Positions 33,091 to 45,549 of a stretch of 64,000 bases of DNA are shown piece by piece. A model generated the notes under the pieces. The model was not told the origin of the DNA. It worked only from the letters and a program-made list of their open reading frames with translations, and did no database searches. The stretch lies in contig NC_049994.1 in assembly GCF_000003815.2 (NCBI RefSeq), positions 13,377,039 through 13,441,038 of the forward strand, given 5' to 3'. The translations under genes and the position numbers were made by a program. Numbering within the stretch: position 1 is the stretch's first letter; every line of letters starts with the position of its first letter. This DNA comes from Branchiostoma floridae (lineage: Eukaryota > Chordata > Leptocardii > Amphioxiformes > Branchiostomatidae).

Positions 33091-35500
33091 GTGAGTTTTT
33101 AACGATTTTGCTTTACTTTTTGACGATATGATGGTGTTTCTAACTGTATAAGGTGTTGTACAGTATTCTGTGTCGTTGTTTGTCGAATTTCCTGAAAGAA
33201 ACCGTGAGAAAACGGGAGTGTAGTAGGGGGTGTCGCGTGTGTGTTGCTCGCGAGTCGGCTTCCCGTCGCGTCGGCTCGCCGCCCCGTCGCTGGATCATGT
33301 AACGTTGTTATGACACGCGGATGCCTTCTCCGGACGGTTATTTTGGGCCAGTTTGACCACTTGTAGGACGCCGTATCGGCCTCCAGACTGTGTATCAGGC
33401 TTAGGAGAAGTGTTGTTTATAATCTGGTATCAAAAGATGGGCGCCTTTCGTCTGCAAACTGACCGAGGCTGTATCACAGTGTATGTCGGTCGTTGGGTCT
33501 TTAGAACTTTTGACAGCAGACGCTTTCGGACTCATTTATCAAGATTAGCGGCCATTCAGTCCAGATCTAAAACTGTTAACGTGCATTGGCATAATACCGG
33601 TAGTAAGACTTATACCGGTAGATTAAAAATACTGGAACTTAAAGAGATCTACACATGCAACAATAGTTATTTCTGAGCTGTGCACACTTCAGACATCTAG
33701 GTGTCCAATACATCATTTACAAAGCATCGATAACAATGCATTCGAAGACAACAAGGCCAAAAGTTTTCAGTATCTTTTTCGGGGTAGGCAGCTCGTCGTG
33801 GGACGAACACACTGTCACATTCATTGCCAAATTTATAGGTCATATATAGTTACACATGCTCACGGCACAAGACGAACATGATTCAACAACAATCTTGAAT
33901 TTCTGTTGGTGACCTACAACTCATGTAAAAGTGTGAAGAACCGTTGCATAATAGCCCGGATCTACGACTGAATGGGCAAAATTGAACGTACGCAGCCATT
34001 TTCCCGCCATTTTTATATCTACGCTAGCAGTGAAGTGTTACGTCATAGCGGTTGTGACGGACAGAAGTTAAATGAAAATTCTTGACAGTATACGTCCGTT
34101 TTCTCATGACATTTTGTATGCTCATGCAGGTTTATGTTTTATGCATTTACTGACAGAAAAGGAAGGAACATCAGAGGATGTATAAATGTACATAGCGGCA
34201 GTTAATTGTGCCGTGTTTCTTCCTACCGGTATTTTTTACCCCCTCCCAACCACGCGCCCGTTCGCCGTGTAATTCCGCGGCGTGTTACAATTACAATACT
34301 ACGCTTTTAGCAGGACAAGAGTGGCAGAAAAGTTACACAGAAGAAGTGGCAAGGGTAACCTATAACAGCAACATGTAACTGGAGAAAATGATGCGTTGAC
34401 AATTTGTCAAATCAGTATGGCTAGAGAAATCGTCGTAAACGTACCGGTATTATGATAATAGATGTTACTTGTTGTGTGCTTCTAATGTTTGCATTTTCTT
34501 TGTATAGCTACCAGATTTTGCTAGTATTTCTAGATCAGATTTGTTTATATTTTCAAATTTGGGTGATGAAAAGAGACTACCATGTAGAGGCATGCCCGCC
34601 CCCTCGCCCCATTTCCAGAAAATCTCCTTCTGAAGTACCGCTATTGTCCCACATGTTTTGTCGCCTTTTGTCTGCTTTTGTCACAACTTCCTCTCATAAA
34701 TGACCCGATTTCCCCCTTTTTTGAATCGTCGAAATGGAAAGAATTTCTAACGGAAATCTTTAAAGAGCTTTTACGGCCAGGAATATCGAAGTGATAGATT
34801 GTAAAATAAACATCTAGTTTTGGGGGGTCAGTTTGCCGTTGTTGAACTCCAGAAAGATCCCAAATAACCTCCTACAAACTGTTTGCTAGATCTATTGGAA
34901 AGTTTAATCTTTGTGGTTAGTAGTAAATCCATGCGTTTGTCACGTCTTGTTTAATGTGGATCAGCAAATTTGAATGTTTGGTGTTGAAACAGTTAGATGT
35001 TGACAATGGCCAAGGATGCGGTGTAAATAAAGAGGACGAACATGGGGTTTACAGGATTCAGCTTTGAACTGAAAATTCAATCAAGATATTTTTGATGGCT
35101 TCTTGAAAGCACGGTAATTTGGTCATCTGACATTGTCATTTCATTTAATTGTTTTGTACAAAATGGAAGATTTAATGGGAAGTGACAGTCAATAAAATAT
35201 TGTAAATTTCCCCACATCCAATACAGCTTGTAGTGTTTGGCTTTAAAAAAAAATGGTATCCATATTCTTTCTTTTAGTTTTACAGGCTTTCTCTAAGAAC
35301 GCAGTATCATGACATGTGTATGACAGTTTTTAATCCAGTATCGTACGTCGTTTTATAATGCACAAGCAAGAAACTTTAAAAATCTGCGACTGTGAGCATA
35401 AAAACTAGGTCTGTAACTGTGAAAAAGTTTATATACATTGTGTACTTCTGGCCCATCCTCCCATGACAGCTGCTTGTGTGTAGGCTTCGTATACTGCTGT
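33091..35500 (+). other. No supported gene; probable long first intron
   Basis: The first 250 bp are CpG-rich, continuing the promoter island. After that the sequence is AT-rich. The 107-codon frame at 33353-33676 lacks an ATG at its start and has no family resemblance. Confidence 0.4.
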
Positions 35501-35506
35501 GTGGTC

Positions 35507-35735
35507 TAGCCTCCACCAGGCCTTCCTACGGGGTGGGTATGCATTCATTGGGTTGTAGAATTCCGCAAAAGAATAGGGGTGTCAGTCCAGGAGAGCCAGT
35601 CTACTGAAAGGTAGCATTTTCCCCATGGTTATAAACTGTACTTTAAGTCTAAGAGTAGTTATTCAGTCTGTGTGGCAGATTTCTACTATTTTTCTAGCAA
35701 CCTATAGCATCTGCATGGTTCTGCTATGCCAGACT
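35507..35735. mobile_element. Degenerate relic related to the TAGCCTC MITE family
   Basis: The left end, TAGCCTCCACCAGGCC, matches the termini of the elements at 37.6 and 39.9 kb. An inner TTTCTACTATTTTTCTAG about 180 bp on resembles their right arm. The right terminus is decayed. Confidence 0.4.
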
Positions 35736-37630
35736 TCTCTCAGATTCTACGCTAAAGAAAAAGGGGTCACCGGTGTCATGTCGGTTGTACAGCGGCTTTG
35801 TTCTCCATTGAGTGGGTATTCAGGGGGGCTACTAAGGGCCGAGACAGGGGGCTGCATAATCTGTATTCAACGTTGACGCTAAAAAATGGACGATTTTTTG
35901 TGTAAAGCTACAGGCTATGAGGTCATGTTACATGGTTATTATATGCTTATTATATTTTGAGTTTTAATTCCTGATTTATAATCATAGGTGTAGTTGAGAT
36001 GGTTAAATACATGTGACAACTTGTAAGAACATTCCAAATTGCTCCAAACCTCTTGTTTCTAACACGTTTACAGTGTAACCGAATATTATTATAGTGTTTA
36101 GCAGAACAATGACTTTCTCATTCCCCATACAATTGTACCTTTAGAAAGTGCTGTTGACCACTTGTTATACAGACCTATACAGAAGCAGCATAGCTGAACC
36201 AGTAAGGTACAAGAGGCACTTCAACACCTCCCTACCATGAACATTGTGTTTGAGTGCCTTTATCAGTAAAAGAAAATACAAGAGATGGATATATGATATG
36301 TTGATGCATTATAAAGTAGATCTACTTTTTGTTTTATCATCACAGATGTACATATATTTAGCTTTATCATGCATCATAACATTCATTTATGGGACTTTTG
36401 GCATTTTATTATACGTAAACCATGTCAGTAGTCATGATTTTGTTGATCTCAAAATGTTTATTTTTTGTCTGAAGAGAGAAAAGATCTATAGACTATAGTA
36501 AACCTAAAAAATACCCCAACATTTTTTATGTAAACTTTGTGTTTAGATTTAGGCATCTGTCTTATTATTAGAAAGTTCAGTGTTTGAAAACAGCCCTTCA
36601 ATCTTCCATGTGTATTTCAACAAGTCAGCAGCTCTGTACAGCACATGACATTGATTGGACAAGAACCAGGTGGTTATCAAACCTTTCCTGCTCTAAAAAT
36701 GTCCACACGGCCCCAGACATAAAACACAACACCACAGCACCCAAGGCTGTCTCCAGCTTGACATTTTTTTCTGTCCTACTCATTGTTTGGGAGCTTATGT
36801 TGTTACTTTTCGTTGCTTAAATCTGTCATTTTAGAGTCTAACTAAGCTTACAAAAGTAGATTAACTTCAATTCCATGTCATGAAGTAAGATTTTCTAATG
36901 AAATATTTGACTGTAGACAAAGATTTCTGTCCTGGGATGGGACGGTTTGGTGCTGCATACATCCCTGGTAGTACGTTCTGAGACACTATTTTGCAAGAGC
37001 TAGTTTGAAAAGAGGTGTTCGTAGTGAAAGAAGCACAGTAGTAAAACAGAGCACATATTCACAGTGTTAAATGGTAGAGTAGAGTAGAGTTTTTGGTTGG
37101 GTAGGAGTAGTCATCATTCCAGTTGGAACTGCTCCTCTTGAACTTTTGTTTGATGGTAAGAGCTCTCTACAAAAAGTCAAAAAGTAGAAAAAACAATTGA
37201 CCGAAAGTGAAAAAATTCACAATTCACAGAGGAACTTGTTGGCACCAGATAAACAATGTTTACAGTAAGGCAGCAAAAGTTCTGTTCATTTCTTCCCCCC
37301 AGCCAGATCATGCCCTAGATTGTTGACATAGTAGACATTCTGACTTCATATCTATTCAACATATGGGCTTTCCTAATTGATGACAAACATGTTAATATCA
37401 TTATGAGATTTTGAGTCACAACTTTATGCGCCGCTCTATCAGATTATGTAGCAATTATTAAAAATGATTGTAACATTAGGGAGTAGTAGTATTACAACTT
37501 GAACACAACAGCTGGGATGTTTCATATCTCGGTGAGTGGGAGTGTTTGTAAATACTGCAGCTTTTGGCTGAGGTAAGCTAGGTCATTTCTGTCATGTTGA
37601 TATTACACTGGTTGCTGCATGTCCTAGCTT

Positions 37631-37875
37631 CTACCAGGCTCCGCGGATCCGTGGTCTAATTGTAGAAATTGGACAGCTAGAGTCTATAGTGTGCTAGGGG
37701 AGTTAGTCGCCAGAAGAATATGTTTCCTCACCGGCGCAGGAAACGTATTCTTCACTGGCGGAGGAAACAAATTCTTCTGGCGGCTAACTCCCCTAGCATA
37801 CTATATATATATAGACTCCTCTGTCCAATTTCTACAATTAGACCACCGATCCGCCGGAGCCTGGTAGAGGCTAGT
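37631..37875. mobile_element. Fold-back MITE of the TAGCCTC family
   Basis: The arms TAG(C/T)TTCTACCAGGCTCC and GGAGCCTGGTAGAGGCTA, with inner CTAATTGTAGAAATTGGAC and its complement, pair over almost the whole 245 bp. The flanks GCATGTCC and TATGCCCC are at best a diverged target duplication. Local repeats of ATATGTTTCCTC and GGAAACGTATTC occupy the loop. Confidence 0.8.
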
Positions 37876-38479
37876 ATGCCCCCCTCCCCTGAACAAACGG
37901 TCCAAATTTTACCCAGAGAAGACCAGTGTTCTAAACATTTTTTTCCATGTAAATTGTAATCTGTTTTTTGATGGGCATAAACCTACAATTGGATTTCGCA
38001 GCAATTTGTTGTGATTAGTTTGGACATAATGGGGTTGTCTTTTCAAGGGAAGGATTTTCTCATCACAGAAACCCATTTTAAGTTAATCCAATTTGGGTTT
38101 ATTCAATTTCATGCTTTTGCATAAATGGAGTTTGAAGAGAGCATCGGAAATACTTACAGAGTATGTGAAGATTAGTGTTGTACTTTCAGAAATTGTTGAA
38201 TCCTAGTAGTATTTAAGATTCTGCAAATGCAAAATCTATTTTTTCAAAGCATCCTTACAAGTTACATCATTGTGCATCTTTTTTATTGAACTTTTATTGA
38301 AGTATTTGATTAGAATTATATCAGTCATGCTAAATCGTAGACAAAACTTAATAAGTTTACATTTCCACATTTTTCTGAAGGCAACAACTTTTTAAAAGAA
38401 TTTGAGTTGCAAGCAACTGCTCTATGAAAAGCAATAGGGCTTGAAATGGTTAGAGTAACACTCTTTAGATGTTGAATCC

Positions 38480-39864
38480 TAGCCTCCTTCACCGGCCTCT
38501 CTGGGAAGCTTGGCATTTTTTTTCGCGATTTTTAACCGGGAATATGCCGGGAAAGGAAATATGCCGGGAAAGGAATATACACCGGAAAGCTTGTACGGGC
38601 TAGGCGAAATCGGCTTCCTTCACCGGCCTCTCTGGGAAGCTTGGCATTTTTTTTCGCGATTTTTAACCGGGAATATGCCGGGAAAGGAAATATGCCGGGA
38701 AAGGAATATACACCGGAAAGCTTGTACGGGCTAGGCAAAATCGGCTTCCCAGTAGGCCTGCTACTTGTCGCTATCTACAAACGCAATAATGATTAAGAAT
38801 GCCTTTCAGACGGCCAATTAATGTATTCGCGAGAAGTTATTCACACTGCCGCGAGAAGTAATTCACACTTCAACGTTAATAGTGCACGGCCACCCCGAAG
38901 CGTGCCACAAACCTACGTAACGTTACCGGAAACCGTGCACAGACTGCCTGCCATTGTAACTTCCAGAGTAATAATTGATACAACGGTTTGAATAATTGAT
39001 ACACGTGCAAAACTTACATTTCAGATCAGTGTAAAACATTTTTTCCAGTGGGTTTAAAACATACTTTCAGACACCATCGATGATCCGACCGGCAATCTGA
39101 ATGGGGAGGGGGGCGAGAGTTACGTAAAAAGACGGTCGCTCGATCTCGCAAAATACAAAAAAACGATTTCCCACACGTAGTGCAAACAAGCCTTGCCTGA
39201 TCAGCAACAAGGGCATGAAATGGCGAGATGACGATGACCATGGTGAGTTCTCTGGCAATTGACGGCAAAATCTGATAGCAGAGCGAGCCTTCGCAGACGT
39301 CCTTGGCAGACCGCAGCAATGGCCAGGGATTGTCCTTCCCTCAACTCGGGGAAGCTATTTCGTACATGATGGGAAGTTTCAGCGGAGTTTTTCTACGGTA
39401 AGTACTCGTTTTCAAATGAGCCGTGTTTTGAAATGCGTGACCCGACGACCGTTACAAAGTTACGGGTCATCGCGCGACGGGGCGTGTGCCGGGCTGCCAG
39501 TGCTGGACGCGTTTAAGTTCGCACATCCATACCAAATGGTGATAAGTGTTTTTTAATAGGGCTTTGTAGATAGCGACAAGTAGCAGGCCTACTGGGAAGC
39601 CGATTTCGCCTAGCCCGTACAAGCTTTCCGGTGTATATTGCTTTCCCGGCATATTTCCTTTCCCGGCATATTCCCGGTTAAAAATCGCGAAAAAAAATGC
39701 CAAGCTTCCCAGAGAGGCCGGTGAAGGAGGCCGATTTCGCCTAGCCCGTACAAGCTTTCCGGTGTATATTGCTTTCCCGGCATATTTCCTTTCCCGGCAT
39801 ATTCCCGGTTAAAAATCGCGAAAAAAAATGCCAAGCTTCCCAGAGAGGCCGGTGAAGGAGGCTA
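38480..39864. mobile_element. Mutator-like element with ~300-bp inverted termini and 9-bp target duplication
   Basis: The flanking direct repeats GTTGAATCC at 38471-38479 and 39865-39873 are identical. The termini read TAGCCTCCTTCACCGGCC and the exact reverse complement. The inverted arms (38480-~38781 and ~39562-39864) are nearly identical, and each contains two tandem 131-bp units. A 9-bp target duplication with long termini is typical of Mutator-like (MULE) elements. The ~780-bp interior has no transposase frame. It does carry a good splice donor (CTACG|GTAAGT, 39398) and a 22-bp tandem repeat near 38830-38870. Confidence 0.9.
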
Positions 39865-39912
39865 GTTGAATCCTTTATTAGCAACTTACTATGCTAGTTC
39901 CAAGACTTGAGC

Positions 39913-40074
39913 TAGCCTCTACCAGGCTCCACAGGTCGCTGGAAAAATAGTAGAAATTGGCCAAAGGGTCACAAACTGTACTCCTCAGCCATCTAACTCC
40001 TCTAGCATGTTTTCTGTCTTATTTGAACAATTTCTACTATTTTCCCAGAGACCTGTGGCCCCTGGTAGAGGCTC
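39913..40074. mobile_element. MITE, 162 bp, with 10-bp target duplication
   Basis: AGACTTGAGC is repeated exactly at 39903-39912 and 40075-40084. The termini TAGCCTCTACCAGGCTCC and GGCCCCTGGTAGAGGCTC are inverted, and the inner AAAATAGTAGAAATT pairs with AATTTCTACTATTTT. Its terminal TAGCCTC is shared with the larger Mutator-like element 49 bp to the left. Confidence 0.88.
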
Positions 40075-40084
40075 AGACTTGAGC

Positions 40085-41025
40085 ACCTGTTACTTTTCTG
40101 AGAAATCACAGCTGAAGGCTCCAGATGCCCTGAATATGCAGGAAGTCTTTGTTTCTCCTGAGAGTAATAGAGGTGACACCTGATCCAGTCATGGGTCAAC
40201 AGTTGGCTGGCTCTGCCCCTGATCTGAACTTTGAACCTTCAAATCAAGAGATACTTTTCAACATGTCCAAGGGTGTCCGAGAATCTTCATGAAAATAGAT
40301 GACATAGTATGACAATTAATTCTATTTCTGTCCAAAGATTTTTAAAATGTTCTCTGATCTTGAGTTAGAACCTGTCAAAAGTTATGATGATATCAACTTT
40401 GGTAGAAGGCAGCTTTCCCAGGCAAATGAGTATCATGTAGCGTGGTGGGTCTTGCATCCAGGCTATTGCAAAGCTCTAAAAATGTATTTTTTCCCGTCTT
40501 GTGCTTTGGTATAACCAGTTGATCCAGCAAATCCTATATGTGCTACGTATCTATTTATGAAAATGCCCACTAGTATGAAAACGTGACATCATTGGTTAGC
40601 ATCGTTAATTTCTGAAAGGATGCTTAGTTGGTAATTTGATCCTCCTTTCCATTAGTGAGGAGAAGATTTCGCATGGTGATGAGTGATTGGTCGAGCCACC
40701 TGTAATGTGCATTGACCAATTCTGTTTCATTTGACCAGTCTCTACTCTACTCTACTATGATAAAGATAAAGGCTTTGTTCATTGATACTAGGTATTGTAG
40801 GTCTCGAAATGTAGGACGTGATTTCATTTTCTTAGTGTGTTTGGTGACATCTCCATTACCAAATTCATTACACTGCAAATATGCATTCCTGTAGTACATA
40901 ATCTCTGGGCAAATCTACCTGTGGTATAAGGAGTTTAACTGGCTAAGGATGCCACTGGCAGATCTACCTGGAGAAGTACTAACTACAGAACCAAACACAC
41001 TTGTACTAGTTGTAGAGAAGAGTAA
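40085..41025. other. No supported feature
   Basis: This is AT-rich sequence with short ORFs only. No coding character, tandem repeat or inverted repeat stood out. Confidence 0.4.
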
Positions 41026-41382
41026 GGCCCAATCTACACACAGTTTTTACCGATGTCTGTGGAGATGTTGGGAGGGATCTAGAACGTAGGGGGCCGGACA
41101 CCCATGGCGCTTGAAGTCATAAACATATAGCGCGATTTTCCAAATGGCGTTATATGCTAATGAGCCTTCCCGAAGTCGGGAGCATCTACACGCGCGCGAA
41201 GCTGTCGGGGACCCCTGCTAAGCTATTGGTAAGGTATCGTACGAATGGTCCGGACCTTTCGGGAGAAATTTTCCCGATATCGTAATGGCGATATAGTAGT
41301 TCCATCTAGACGATGAAAAAAAGCTGTTGGCGAGAGGTTGTAGGCTTGCCGATATCGGGAAAAACTGTGTGTAGATCGTGCC
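41026..41382. mobile_element. Harbinger-like MITE, copy 1 (357 bp)
   Basis: The ends are GGCCCAATCTACACACAG and the reverse complement of GGCACGATCTACACACAG, followed by TTTTTCCCGATATCGG-like sequence. It is flanked by TAA on the left and TTA on the right. A close copy lies at 55.77 kb. There are no coding frames; CpG-containing interior segments (GTCGGGGACCCCTGC, CCCGAAGTCGGG) stand out from the AT-rich surroundings. Confidence 0.88.
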
Positions 41383-44300
41383 TTAGGGTGACCCTTTCTG
41401 CTTGGCTAAATAGGAGAGCCCTGCCAAAGCCGCAAGTTACCAGCTAACGAAGCTTAGTAAATGCCATGCTGCATCCCCAAGATTATTTTTTGCTACAGTA
41501 CTGTTTCAACTTTGAACTTGGGAAACCTTCTTTTCCCTTTCTTCATCAAAATTAGCTTAGTGCCTGCAAATATAAACAAATTTCCAATACTCTAGGAGGC
41601 TTTGTTCACTGATAGCGGAATGGGATTTAGTGATCATGCATAGCATACTTGTAGGATTACGTATGAACAACCAAAAATAGTTTCTCAAAATACTCCATAG
41701 TTCATTGCCATTCAAAAAGACTGTGTGACCCAGAAACAAAGCTATACTGTGTTCTGGTTCCGTTTGTTTTTTCTGTGGTATATTTTTGGAACCCAGTTTG
41801 GTTGGAATGTCCGACGTATGTGGGGTGTATTACATGGCTCATAACTCTAGTGGCTTTATTGATGGTGATGGGTTTCCAAATTGCCAGACAGCACATTCGT
41901 GATGTTTGCTGGATGTTTACCACGTTTGGAAATGTGGCTGGCATGTTTTTGTGTGGCCGGCTTCAACACGTACTTCCGATCCCTCACACTATCACAGTAT
42001 ACTTTACCCTTGCACATGTCCAAGTTTGCTTGAATGGTGTTTTTTGGGGGGACACGTACATGTGTAGTTTTGTTCTCTGACACTGAAATCATGCAGCAAC
42101 TGGCTTTTGTATACTGCTGAATAGCTAGCATATTGTTAATGATAAGAAGGAAGACTTTTGTTTAAGTACAAAATTCCAAGTTATACCCTTATTTTATTAT
42201 TACCCTTTATTCCTTTATATCAGTGATAAACCGGATAGTGACTACACATGAGTGTGAATTAGAGGTTAGGGTTTAAACTTTAGGGTTTCAAACTTTGCTG
42301 AATTCTATTATCACCCTGTAGGAAGGCCTGGTAGAAACTACTCTCAAACTCAGTACCATAGAAAGTACCAGTATTACATGGCCGCCAAGAGGCTATGATT
42401 TACACATAAGATTAGCGTGATACCTGTACCATTAGTACACCATTAGTACAATGGGCTCCATTGTCTTCCTGTGACATTAGCAGGTATGGTGTAAACACGG
42501 CTGTATCAGGTATAGCAGTGGCTGTTAGAAGATGATAGTCCTGTGGGCACTTTTATGTTTTTTGTGCACCTTGGTGAAAGCTTTCTACCAGTGCTAGATC
42601 TACTGGTAGTAGAGCATTACATTGGTGTTGTCTGTGATGCATCCAAGCACCAACCATCCTAGTCTTCTTTGACAAGTTTTTCTTTCAAATAGTAGAGCAC
42701 CAGGCATGATTCCCCTGGTTATTGGATAAAAATCAAGTAAGGCCAGAAGAAAATATTTATAGCTTTTGTAAATTTGTGTTCTATTTTGTGTCATTGATTA
42801 CTACAGTATGCAAATTAGGTTGTAAGATGATGACAAAGATGACTTGTCAATAAATCTGACTAGATGGATTTATACCTAACTGTTTGTACCAAGGAATAAT
42901 CTGTTATCATCATCGTTTATTTTGGTTTTCCAGTTGAGCATTATGTTTTTTTTCAATCAGATAATTATTTTTGTTTCAAAGAATGCTATAAGATGATGAT
43001 TTCAGAAATCGTTGACATAAGTGCCAGAAGATTACTGCATCTCTTTCAACTCAAAGCCCATAATTGACCTGAGGTAAGTCCTGTGTCCCTGAGGGCATGA
43101 CATTACGGAGATTACCTGGACTAGCATTATGGGATTACCCGCGGGTTTGTCTGGAACCACAGTTTTTTCCACAGAGCGTAAACCCTAATGGAATTTGTTT
43201 ATACTTCCTTTTTGCTTTTCTACATGGACTTTGTTTATGAAAGGAGCTGTTTTGAAAAAAAAATATGGATTGAGTAAAGGTTGACTTTCTACCTAGCAAG
43301 GTAAGGTAACATTAAGGAGTGCTTTTCAAACTTCTTTGCACTCTCTGGACTGCCAAACTATGGAGCTCTCTTGATGCCAACTATTTCCCTCTTGCGTACA
43401 ATCTTCGAGCCTTCAAAACCAATGTTCATTGCTATCTCCTGGCATAGTGATTTACATCATCCTTCAACTTAGTTCATTGCGTAGAAGTGGTCAAATGACC
43501 TTGCTGTGAACAAAATTGTTAAGGACAATTGTTAAATCATATGAATGCTTTAGCCTAGGGAATATATCATGAAAACGATATAGGCTCTGAGGGATGAAAA
43601 CTTGATTCTGATTGAACTCCCTGGCACAGTGGACGACTTCCCTTCAGTCTATGTTCTTTTGTTGACCTTTCAGTTCAGATGCTTTCTTTTAGATCCAAGG
43701 AGCAACAAATTACATTGCTGTGGCCTGCTGGACCTGTTTCAGAATCATGCCTGATGTTGGTGGCCATCTACACAATAGTTCAATTAAAGAACCTATCGTG
43801 TGTTACTCTAGACACCACTTGAGCTTGACTCACAGGTGTACACGCCTTGTTGTTACACCTGGTCCCTTTGACCAGTCCTGTTGTCCCATCTAACATCTTT
43901 GTTAGGCCTGTTTATCCAACATGAATGTTAACGTGACGGCCATTATGGAAGGGGCAAAGGTCATGGTCTAACTTAAGAACAGGTGATACAGAATACCTCA
44001 AATGACCTTGATGTAAAAAGGGTTTCTCTTGCAAGCAATTAAGGTGGGAGAAAAAAGAAGGCTTTGTTCTTGAAGTTGACTCTTGTTTGTCCTAGTGTTG
44101 ACATGTTGTGTAGATATGGGTATCGCGACCTCCCACACGCAGAGGTGCGCTTAACCTTTCAAATAACTTAACATTGGGTGAAAATCCAACCGATTAACTT
44201 TGAATTCATTCAGATTAGGTTTTAAAACAATATACAAGTACAGTTCTTCCTACAAATGTTCTGGGCTAACAACAAATTCAAATTCTTACAGTAAGGAGAT

Positions 44301-45290
44301 ATTATGTGTAGTTTCTTCCTTCATCATCACCTTTTTTTTGTGGTAAATATATATTGAACAGGATATTACAATGATATTGCCTTGCAAATGCATATGAATA
44401 GATCTACAAAAGAGTTATGACTAAATGTTCACTCCTCCGTAGTGTAACGTTTTCTTTATTATCCTTTAACAGGCCGTGAAGTGTACAACAAACCCGTAGA
44501 CAGTTTAAAAAGGGTGTGGGCACTCATGACGAACATTGCGTTTTCATTGACCCAGAATATAAACTTGGCTTTTGTTCGTAGGTGTTGAGTTTGGCAGGGG
44601 GTTATCGCCGGTGTAAAGCGGCCAAGTTGAATCGTTTCCTGTGTTTTGAAAAGCCCTGTGAACTTGGGCGGCTGTTGAAAATAATGTCTGGTTGTTGAGA
44701 GCTTGCGTCTTTCATCGGACGAGAGTGTAGGTTTCAGCATGCCAGTTTGGAGTTCTGGTTGTGTGTACTCAAGTAAAAGGAGGGTCAACAGGGGGTTATC
44801 ATGTGATGTGTTTGCTCATGTCTTTCTGTGAGGGTCACCAGGGGGTTGTCATATGAGTTCTTTGTGTGAATTTATAGAAGTGGCTTTGTGCCAAGCTAGA
44901 TCTACTGTAAATTGAAAAATATTTAAATTGTTTTTCTTTTTTGATTTGAGTTATGCAAGCATACAAACAGTTGTTTAACTATTGTTCAAACGGTAAAATC
45001 AAATATACTGCAAACTCTTCGTTTTCACTCTGCCACACAAACTTCCAGTGCTGCACCAATTTAGGGATCCACAGTATGCTGCAATATGGTTTTATGGCAA
45101 CCTGTTGGCATGCTGGTACCATTAGCATAAAATATTCATATCTGACATATAGCCCGTATTGTTAACTAAGTGCCCCACCTCATCCGTTTGTTATCTACAT
45201 GATTGTGTAGTTATTTCCATGGCTTAAAACATTTTCATGATATTTTATTTGTATTTTATTGATTAACAGTTAGGTAAAATATTTTTACTG
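41383..45290. other. No supported gene
   Basis: This is AT-rich non-coding sequence. The largest plus-strand frame (41775-42080) encodes hydrophobic sequence without a known family. The minus-strand frame 44459-44788 starts at a TTG. A lone MITE-type end, GGAAGGCCTGGTAGAAACTA (42321-42340), matches the TAGCCTC family. Confidence 0.4.
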
Positions 45291-45303
45291 TTTGCCTGTT
45301 TAG

Positions 45304-45426
45304 ACTTGCAAATTTGAAACTTGAAACCCTCACCTTACAATTACTGAATAATTTCTATCTTCAGACTCGCAAATTTGAAACTTAAAACCCTGACCTTACA
45401 AACAACTGGGTAATTTCTATCTTTAA
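45304..45426 (+). repeat. Tandem duplication, two 61-bp units
   Basis: GCAAATTTGAAACTT(G/A)AAACCCT...AATTTCTATCTT is present twice in a row with few differences. Confidence 0.85.
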
Positions 45427-45549
45427 AAGAAGTTTGCTGACCAAAGTTTACAAACATGGCCAACCTCAGGGCAGGTCAACGAACCGTCAGGCTACCCAAC
45501 TCACTTTGTCATAGAAGTGTGTCGAAAGGTCAAAGGTCAGTGTCTTAAC

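Noticed and set aside
38510..38734. Repeated MAFFFAIFNREYAGKG ORFs at 38.5, 39.5 and 39.6 kb
   Set aside because: They are translations of the 131-bp units in the Mutator-type arms, not genes.
41775..42080. 101-codon hydrophobic plus-strand ORF
   Set aside because: No ATG context, splice sites or family support; the antisense frame is open too, so this is compositional.
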